Below are positions 1 through 5,118 of a stretch of DNA of 7,194 nt, one piece after another; the first letter of the stretch is position 1; each line of letters begins with the position of its first letter. Made by a program: the position numbers and the translations under genes. The stretch lies in contig CANJXD010000296.1 of NCBI GenBank assembly GCA_947478535.1, positions 1 to 7,194 on the forward strand, given 5' to 3'. This DNA comes from Acetobacteraceae bacterium. Its GTDB lineage: Bacteria > Pseudomonadota > Alphaproteobacteria > Acetobacterales > Acetobacteraceae. The notes below the pieces were generated by a model. That model made no database searches, was not told the origin of the DNA, and worked only from the letters and a program-made list of their open reading frames with translations.

Positions 1-160
1 CGCCGATTTCGAGGTAGGTGATGGGTGCTGCGCGAAACCGCGCGAAGTGGCGTTCATAGACGTCGAGGTAGTGGTCCCACTTGTCGGATTTGAAGCGTCG
101 CGGTGCTTCCCAGACCTGGCGGTAGGTGCGGGCGGGGCCGGTTGCGGCAGGACGGTTCAC
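1..160 (-). CDS. SAM-dependent methyltransferase-like protein, N-terminal part (runs off left edge)
   Basis: Only the first 53 codons are in the window, read leftward from a GTG at 160-158. The visible protein contains FKSDKWDHYLDVYERHF (residues about 23-39) and ends at the edge in ITYLEIG (47-53). A short [T/S]DKW...Y...YERHF lead-in followed by LEIG is the usual opening of a group of class I SAM-dependent methyltransferases (MycE/TylE-like O-methyltransferases and relatives), where LEIG begins the SAM-binding glycine loop. The start is supported by a GGGGG purine run 5 nt upstream and by the overlap of GTG with the deaminase stop (GTGA), a typical translational-coupling arrangement. The frame is open to the edge, with no stop. 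Residues beyond the first glycine of the SAM loop are not visible, so neither catalysis nor substrate can be judged. A catalytically different protein with the same Rossmann opening (for example a CmcI-like hydroxylase) is possible. Confidence 0.66.
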   Translation of the reverse strand, partial: MNRPAATGPARTYRQVWEAPRRFKSDKWDHYLDVYERHFARFRAAPITYLEIG

Positions 161-630
161 CAGAACCCCCGATGCGGCGCTTCCGCCGCGTCTTCCAGAA
201 GCGGGCCTTCCACCGTGATGGCCCGCTGGCCGGCGGCGAAGACGGTGCGGCAGGGCAGGGCCATGGTCAGGTTCTCCGGATGCGGGCCGATCAGCGCCTT
301 CAGCCGCGCTTCCGAAAGCCCATAGACCACGCGGCCGATCCCCGCCCAGTAGATCGCGCCGGCGCACATCGCGCACGGCTCCGCGCTGCTGAACAGCGTG
401 GCGCTGGCGCGCGCCTCGGGCGGCAACTCGATGCAGGCACGCGTGGCGAGCAGGCGTTCGGCATGGGCGGTGCCATCGCCATGGGGGTGGAAGCCGTTCC
501 CGGCCTCCATCAGCACCGTGCCATCGGGCGCGGCGAGCAAGGCGGCGAAGGGGTGGTTGCCCGCTGCCCGGCTTTCCGCGGAAAGGGCGATGGCGCGGCG
601 CAGCAGGCGGAGATCGGTCGAGTCGCTCAT
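157..630 (-). CDS. Zinc-dependent nucleoside/base deaminase (cytidine deaminase-like fold, GuaD/TadA type)
   Basis: A 157-residue cytoplasmic enzyme that should hydrolytically deaminate an amino-bearing base or nucleoside using zinc. The family signature is complete: TAHAE places H56 as zinc ligand and E58 as proton shuttle, and EPCAMC places C86 and C89 as the other zinc ligands. The PCxMCxGAIYWA stretch and the aromatic C-terminus (GFW, 155-157) resemble guanine deaminase (GuaD) more than tRNA deaminase TadA. In Bacillus GuaD a C-terminal tryptophan reaches an active site. Length matches GuaD (about 156 aa). The substrate cannot be fixed from sequence, so no symbol is given. The start at 630 gives the normal family N-terminus but has no purine-rich ribosome site. 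An in-frame ATG at 675 would add 15 Arg/Ala/Pro-rich residues and is less likely. It is divergent from dnaE, and its TGA overlaps the start of the downstream methyltransferase-like gene. Confidence 0.87.
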   Translation of the reverse strand: MSDSTDLRLLRRAIALSAESRAAGNHPFAALLAAPDGTVLMEAGNGFHPHGDGTAHAERLLATRACIELPPEARASATLFSSAEPCAMCAGAIYWAGIGRVVYGLSEARLKALIGPHPENLTMALPCRTVFAAGQRAITVEGPLLEDAAEAPHRGFW

Positions 631-677
631 GAGGGCGAGGGTGGGATGGCGGCGGGGCGCGGCGCAAGCGCGCATCG

Positions 678-707
678 TGGACCCAGCCCCCGCCGGGGCG
701 CTACCCT
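678..707 (+). promoter_or_regulatory. Candidate sigma-70-type promoter for dnaE
   Basis: TGGACC (678-683) matches 4 of 6 bases of the TTGACA -35 consensus. TACCCT (702-707) matches 3 of 6 of TATAAT, including the important second A and last T, with an 18-base spacer. Transcription would be expected to begin 6-8 bases past the -10, at about 713-715, essentially on the dnaE ATG, which implies a leaderless mRNA. This is a weak pattern match in GC-rich DNA. The missing Shine-Dalgarno at dnaE gives some independent support. Confidence 0.35.
686..699. repeat. Short perfect inverted repeat (5-bp GC stem, 4-base loop) upstream of dnaE
   Basis: GCCCC (686-690) pairs with GGGGC (695-699) around the loop CGCC. 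It lies inside the spacer of the proposed dnaE promoter. It could be an operator half-site pair or simply chance, since short GC palindromes are common at this base composition. Confidence 0.3.
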
Positions 708-714
708 GCGCCGC

Positions 715-3700
715 ATGGCCAGCTTCATCCACCTGCACGCCCATTCCGCCTATTCCCTGTCCGAGGGCGCCATCAAGGCGGAGAAATTGCCGGCGCTCGC
801 GCGCGCCAACGGCATGCCCGCCGTCGCGCTGACGGATACCGCCAACCTGTTCGGCGCGCTGGAATTCTCCCAGGCCTGCACGGGCAAGGGGGTGCAGCCC
901 ATCCTCGGCTGCCAGTTGTTCCTGGGGCGCGGCCAGACGGATGAGGCCGGTGGCGGCCGGGCGAGTGACCCCAACCGCCTGCGGCCGGACCCGCTGGTGG
1001 CGCTGGCGATGACCCCGGCGGGGTATGAGAACCTCCAGCGCCTGTCCTCCGAGGGCTTCCTCGGCACCGATCCCTCCGGCTCCCCCTGCATCACGCTGGA
1101 CCAGCTCGGCGCGCATAGCGAAGGCCTCATGCTGCTCACGGGCGGCACCACGGGCCCGCTCGGGCGGCTGCTGGCGGAAGGGCGGAAGGACGCCGCTTCG
1201 CGGCTCCTCGCCCGGCTGAAGGAGCAGTTCGACGACCGCCTCGTCGTCGAACTGCAGCGCCACGGCCTGCCCATCGAACGCATCATCGAGCCTGGCCTGC
1301 TGGCGCTGGCCGATGCGGCCGGGCTGCCGCTCGTCGCCACCAACGATGTCTATTTCGCCGAATCCTCGATGCACCTCGCGCATGATGCGTTGCTGTGCAT
1401 CGCCGAAAGCCGTGTGCTCGCGGAACAGGATCGCCGGCGCGTCACGGCCGAGCATTTCTTCAAATCCGCCGAGGCCATGCGGACCCTGTTCGCCGATCTG
1501 CCGGAGGCCTGCGACAACACGCTCGCCATCGCGCGGCGCTGCGCCGTGATGGCGGAATCGAAAAAGCCGGAATTGCCGATCTGCCCCAAGGTCACGCCCG
1601 GCATGACCGAGGCCGAGACGGTGGCGGATATGGCGAAGACCGGCCTCGAAGGCCGGCTCGAAGCCCAGGGCACGCCGGAGGACGCGCGTGGCCCCTACCG
1701 GGAACGCTTGGCCTATGAGCTCTCGGTCATCGAGAGCATGGGCTTCTCCGGCTACTTCCTCATCGTCGCGGACTTCATCCAATGGGCGAAGCGGCAGGAC
1801 ATTCCGGTGGGCCCAGGGCGCGGCTCGGGCGCCGGGTCCGTCGCTGCCTGGGCGCTGCTCATCACCGATCTTGACCCGATGCGCTGGGGCCTGCTGTTCG
1901 AGCGCTTCCTGAATCCCGAACGCGTGTCGATGCCGGACTTCGACATCGACTTCTGCCAGGACCGCCGCGACGAGGTCATCAAATACGTCGTGCGCGAATA
2001 CGGCGCCGACCGCGTCGCGCAGATCATCACCTTCGGCAAGCTGCAGGCGAAGGCCGCGGTGCGCGATGTCGGCCGCGTCATGGGCCTGCCCTATGGCCAA
2101 GTGGACCGCATCGCCAGCCTCATCCCCTTCAACCCCGCCAAGCCTGTCACACTCGCCCAGGCAATCGACGGCGAGCCGAAATTGCAGGAGATGCGCGACT
2201 ACGACGAACAGGTGAGCCGCCTGCTCGAAATCGCGCTGGAACTCGAAGGCCTGTATCGCAACGCCTCCACCCACGCCGCCGGCGTCGTCATCGGGCGCAA
2301 GCCGTTGATGGAGATCGTGCCGCTCTATCGCGACCCGCGCAGCGAGATGCTGATCACCCAGTACTCGATGAAGTATGTCGAGCAGGCGTCGCTGGTGAAG
2401 TTCGACTTCCTCGGCCTGAAGACGCTGACGGTGCTGCAACGCGCCGTCGCAATGCTGAAGGGCCAGGGCATCGAGATCGACCTGGAAAAACTCCCGCTCG
2501 ATGACGCGAAGACCTACACCATGCTCGCGCGTGGCGATGCGGCCGGGGTTTTCCAGTTCGAAGGCCAGGGCATGCGCGAATGCCTTCGCATGATGCGCCC
2601 CGACCGGTTCGAGGACCTGATCGCCGCGGTGTCGCTGTATCGGCCGGGGCCGATGGCGAATATCCCGGCCTATTGCCAGCGCAAGCATGGCGAGAAGTGG
2701 CAGCCGCCGCACCCCGCCATCATGGGCATCGTGGGGGAGACCTACGGCATCCTGGTCTATCAGGAACAGGTCATGCAGATCAGCCAGGAGCTCGCGGGCT
2801 ATTCGCTCGGCGGCGCGGACCTGCTGCGCCGCGCCATGGGCAAGAAGATCCGCTCCGAGATGGAGGCCCAGCGCAAGATCTTCGTCGAAGGTGCTGTGAA
2901 GAACGACGTGCCGGAAGCCAAGGCCGGCGAGATCTTCGATCTCATGGAGAAGTTCGCGGAATACGGCTTCAACAAGTCGCACGCCGCAGCCTATGCGCTG
3001 GTCGCCTACCAGACGGCCTGGCTGAAGGCGAACCACCCCGTCGCCTTCCTCGCGGCCTCGATGTCGCTCGACCTCGGCAATACCGACAAGCTCGCGGGGC
3101 ATATGCAGGAAGCCGCGCGGCTCGGCATCGCCGTGCTGCCGCCGGATGTGAACCTGTCCGACGCGGAATTCTGCCTGGAGGTGCGCGAGGATGGCAGCGT
3201 CGCCATCCGCTTCGCCATGGCGGCGGTCAAGCGCGTCGGCCTCGGCGCGATGCGGGACCTGGTGGCGGCGCGCAAGGCTTCCAACCGCTTTGCCTCGCTG
3301 TCGGATTTTGCCGGCCGCGTGGACCCCAAGCTGCTGAACAAGATGCAGATGGAGAACCTGGCCCGCGCCGGCGCCTTCGACAGCCTGGAGCAGAACCGTG
3401 CGCGGATGGTGCAGGGCGCGGAATCCGTCCTCCGCGCCGCGCAGGAAGCCGCGGAGCGCCGCGCCAACCCGACGCGGGACATGTTCGGCGCCGAGGCGGC
3501 TCCCCCGCCGCTGCGCCTGCCCGAAGCGCAGGACTGGCCGCTGCTGGAACGCCTGACCTATGAGGCGGAAGCGGTGGGCTTTCACCTGTCCGCCCATCCA
3601 CTCGACAGCTACCGCAAGGCGCTGAACAAGCTCGGCGTGGTGAATTCGGCGGAGGTCGCGGATCGCGCCCGCGCCGGGGCCGGGCGCCTGAAGCTGGCCG

Positions 3701-4164
3701 GCACCGTGGTCGCGGTGAAGACCGGGCGGACCAAGTCCGGCAACAAGATGGCCTGGGTGAAGTTCTCCGACGCCCAGGGCAGTTTCGAGGTGACCTTCTT
3801 CAGTGAAGGCCTGGCCCGCGCTGGCGAATTCCTCGCCGAGGGAACGGCGCTCGTCATCAGCACCGAGGTTCGCCTCGATGGCGACACCGTCCGCCTGACG
3901 GCGCAGGAGGTGGAGCCTCTGGACAAGGCGGCCGCCAGCATGGGCACGGGCCTGCGCGTGTGGCTGGAGAAGACCGACGCCGTCGGCCATATCCGGGATG
4001 TGCTGGTGCGCGAAGGCCGAGGCCGCGGCCGTGTCGTCGTCGTGCCGATGACGGGGCCGGGGCAGGAGGTGGAAATCGCGCTGCCCGGCACCTTCAATGT
4101 CTCGCCGAAGCTGATCCAGGCCATGAAGGTGCTGCCCGGCGTTTCGAACGTCGAGGAAATCTGA
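715..4164 (+). CDS. dnaE: DNA polymerase III subunit alpha
   Basis: The catalytic subunit of the replicative polymerase, 1149 residues (E. coli DnaE has 1160). The PHP domain covers roughly residues 3-215, opening with HLHAHS (6-11). The polymerase core follows: GPGRGSGAGS at 366-375, then PDFDIDF (407-413) with catalytic D410 and D412, and KFDFLGL with the third aspartate, D564. These lie at a constant +9 offset from E. coli D401, D403 and D555. A helix-hairpin-helix region sits near 855-905. A clamp-binding position reads TRDMF (920-924), and an OB-fold spans about 992-1070 before a C-terminal domain ending in NVEEI. Several PHP metal ligands are replaced (T42, Q67, Y213), so proofreading probably depends on a separate DnaQ. 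ATG 715 is chosen because family homology begins there. The frame stays open upstream to 103, but that part is antisense to the deaminase. The error-prone paralogue DnaE2/ImuC is unlikely given the length, the C-terminal domains and the absence of imuA/imuB. Confidence 0.97.
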   Translation: MASFIHLHAHSAYSLSEGAIKAEKLPALARANGMPAVALTDTANLFGALEFSQACTGKGVQPILGCQLFLGRGQTDEAGGGRASDPNRLRPDPLVALAMTPAGYENLQRLSSEGFLGTDPSGSPCITLDQLGAHSEGLMLLTGGTTGPLGRLLAEGRKDAASRLLARLKEQFDDRLVVELQRHGLPIERIIEPGLLALADAAGLPLVATNDVYFAESSMHLAHDALLCIAESRVLAEQDRRRVTAEHFFKSAEAMRTLFADLPEACDNTLAIARRCAVMAESKKPELPICPKVTPGMTEAETVADMAKTGLEGRLEAQGTPEDARGPYRERLAYELSVIESMGFSGYFLIVADFIQWAKRQDIPVGPGRGSGAGSVAAWALLITDLDPMRWGLLFERFLNPERVSMPDFDIDFCQDRRDEVIKYVVREYGADRVAQIITFGKLQAKAAVRDVGRVMGLPYGQVDRIASLIPFNPAKPVTLAQAIDGEPKLQEMRDYDEQVSRLLEIALELEGLYRNASTHAAGVVIGRKPLMEIVPLYRDPRSEMLITQYSMKYVEQASLVKFDFLGLKTLTVLQRAVAMLKGQGIEIDLEKLPLDDAKTYTMLARGDAAGVFQFEGQGMRECLRMMRPDRFEDLIAAVSLYRPGPMANIPAYCQRKHGEKWQPPHPAIMGIVGETYGILVYQEQVMQISQELAGYSLGGADLLRRAMGKKIRSEMEAQRKIFVEGAVKNDVPEAKAGEIFDLMEKFAEYGFNKSHAAAYALVAYQTAWLKANHPVAFLAASMSLDLGNTDKLAGHMQEAARLGIAVLPPDVNLSDAEFCLEVREDGSVAIRFAMAAVKRVGLGAMRDLVAARKASNRFASLSDFAGRVDPKLLNKMQMENLARAGAFDSLEQNRARMVQGAESVLRAAQEAAERRANPTRDMFGAEAAPPPLRLPEAQDWPLLERLTYEAEAVGFHLSAHPLDSYRKALNKLGVVNSAEVADRARAGAGRLKLAGTVVAVKTGRTKSGNKMAWVKFSDAQGSFEVTFFSEGLARAGEFLAEGTALVISTEVRLDGDTVRLTAQEVEPLDKAAASMGTGLRVWLEKTDAVGHIRDVLVREGRGRGRVVVVPMTGPGQEVEIALPGTFNVSPKLIQAMKVLPGVSNVEEI

Positions 4165-4176
4165 GGCGGCATCCCG

Positions 4177-5106
4177 CTACGGTGTGGCGAGAAATTCCCT
4201 GACCGGCGCCAGCGACCGCGCCGGGTCTTCCTCCATCGGCACATGGCCGAGGGCGGGCAGTAGCACGGTGCGGCTGTCCGGCAATTCGCGCGCGTAATCG
4301 GCGGCGTGGGGTGCCGGGATCATGCGGTCGCTTTCCCCCCACAGCAGCAACACGGGCGCGGTGATGCGCCGCAGGAAGGGCTCCGGTGGCTCCAGGATGT
4401 GTTGTTCCATCCGGGCGATGATGGCGTGGCGCACGCCCGGTGCCAGCATCATGTCCCGGTAGCGCGCCAGCACGGCATCGGTCAGCGCCGCCGCATCCGC
4501 ATAGGCCGGTGCCAGCCCGCCGCGCAGCAGGAAGCCCGGCAGCGTGTAGGGCAGGGCGCGCATCGCCAGTGGCACCGGCGTCGGCACCCCGTAGCGGAAG
4601 CCGGCGCTGGCGAAGCCATCCGGCGCCATCAGGACCAGCCGCCGCACTCGTGCGGGCCGGTCCGCCGCGAAGCGCCAGGCGAGCCGCCCGCCCATCGAAC
4701 TGCCGAGGATGTCGATCCGCGCAATTCCCAGCCGGTCCAGCAGCTCCTCCACCAGCAGCACGAAGCGCTGGTCGGAATAGTCCCCCGAGGGGTCCGGCCC
4801 GGTCAGGCCGAAGCCGGGCAGGTCGATCCTTAGCACGCGGCGATCCGTCTCCAGCAGCCGCGCCCAATCGTCCCAGGTATGCAGCGAACTGCCGAAGCCG
4901 TGCAGCAGCAGGATGGGCGGCGCGTCACGGGGGCCGGTATCCCTGAGATGCAGGCGCAGGCCGAGCACCTCCACGAAGGCGCTGGGCGCGCCGCCCTGGC
5001 GCCGCTCCGCCTCCTGCCGTGTCAGGTCGGGCGTCCAAAGCCAGGCCCCGGCAACGATGAGGACGAGCACCAAGGCCGCCGCGCCAAACTTCACCCACGT
5101 CATCAT
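4177..5106 (-). CDS. Membrane-anchored or exported alpha/beta hydrolase
   Basis: A 309-residue serine hydrolase of the alpha/beta fold (MhpC/haloalkane-dehalogenase-like superfamily). The oxyanion-hole motif HGFG is at 69-72, and the nucleophile elbow GSSMG (135-139) gives S137. The acid is D260 in WGESD and the histidine is H288 in LGHVP, so the triad is complete. A cap region lies around 165-245. Residues about 7-24 form one hydrophobic helix preceded by K6, then TPDLTR. This could be a signal anchor, or a cleaved signal peptide, because AGA at 19-21 fits the signal peptidase I rule. Reaction and substrate (ester, thioester, lactone or other) are not predictable. Two consecutive ATGs (5106 and 5103) could start it. 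The first overlaps the transporter stop as ATGA and has GGGAAG 6 nt upstream. It is the last gene of the row, stopping 12 bases from the convergent dnaE stop. Confidence 0.9.
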   Translation of the reverse strand: MMTWVKFGAAALVLVLIVAGAWLWTPDLTRQEAERRQGGAPSAFVEVLGLRLHLRDTGPRDAPPILLLHGFGSSLHTWDDWARLLETDRRVLRIDLPGFGLTGPDPSGDYSDQRFVLLVEELLDRLGIARIDILGSSMGGRLAWRFAADRPARVRRLVLMAPDGFASAGFRYGVPTPVPLAMRALPYTLPGFLLRGGLAPAYADAAALTDAVLARYRDMMLAPGVRHAIIARMEQHILEPPEPFLRRITAPVLLLWGESDRMIPAPHAADYARELPDSRTVLLPALGHVPMEEDPARSLAPVREFLATP

Positions 5107-5118
5107 ACGACGCTTCCC
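5103..5118 (-). promoter_or_regulatory. Ribosome-binding site and ATGA start/stop overlap coupling transporter to hydrolase
   Basis: On the minus strand GGGAAG (5118-5113) stands 6 nt before ATG (5106-5104), and the transporter stop TGA (5105-5103) overlaps that ATG. A ribosome finishing the transporter is thus placed to restart on the hydrolase. A second ATG directly follows (5103-5101) and could also serve, at 9 nt from the purine run. Confidence 0.6.

Larger units (their letters stand above)
631..714. promoter_or_regulatory. Divergent intergenic region between the deaminase gene and dnaE
   Basis: These 84 bases separate two genes read in opposite directions and must hold the start signals for both, unless transcription comes from further inside either gene. 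The stretch is very GC-rich. Neither annotated start has a Shine-Dalgarno sequence at normal distance: the bases before the deaminase ATG are pyrimidine-rich, and those before the dnaE ATG read CTACCCTGCGCCGC. A candidate promoter pointing to dnaE and a small hairpin are listed separately. I see no convincing promoter for the deaminase. Confidence 0.6.

Noticed and set aside
631..672. A promoter for the deaminase on the minus strand
   Set aside because: The best -35-like TTGCGC has no -10-like hexamer at acceptable spacing; the region is nearly all G/C.
631..675. Alternative deaminase start at ATG 675
   Set aside because: It has a somewhat better purine run upstream but adds 15 Arg/Ala/Pro-rich residues not expected in a family of about 156 residues. 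It is not excluded.
103..714. In-frame N-terminal extension of dnaE by 204 codons
   Set aside because: It is antisense to the well-supported deaminase, has Arg/Gly/Ala-rich composition and no family similarity. The DnaE family begins at the HLHAHS segment just after ATG 715.
2580..3563. A 327-codon plus-strand frame inside dnaE in another phase
   Set aside because: It is an Arg/Gly/Pro-rich frame-shifted shadow of dnaE with no recognisable motif.
157..3990. An unbroken minus-strand reading frame of 1277 codons running antisense through dnaE into the deaminase gene
   Set aside because: Only its last 157 residues (the deaminase) look like a protein family. The rest is low-complexity His/Arg/Gly/Ala/Leu-rich antisense of dnaE, as expected where G/C third positions suppress stops on the opposite strand.
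715..4164. Identification as error-prone DnaE2/ImuC
   Set aside because: The length, the presence of a clamp-motif position and C-terminal domains, and the absence of imuA/imuB neighbours all favour the replicative DnaE.
4166..4177. Possible shared intrinsic terminator between dnaE and the hydrolase
   Set aside because: It has only a 4-bp stem with a tetraloop and no T run on either strand.
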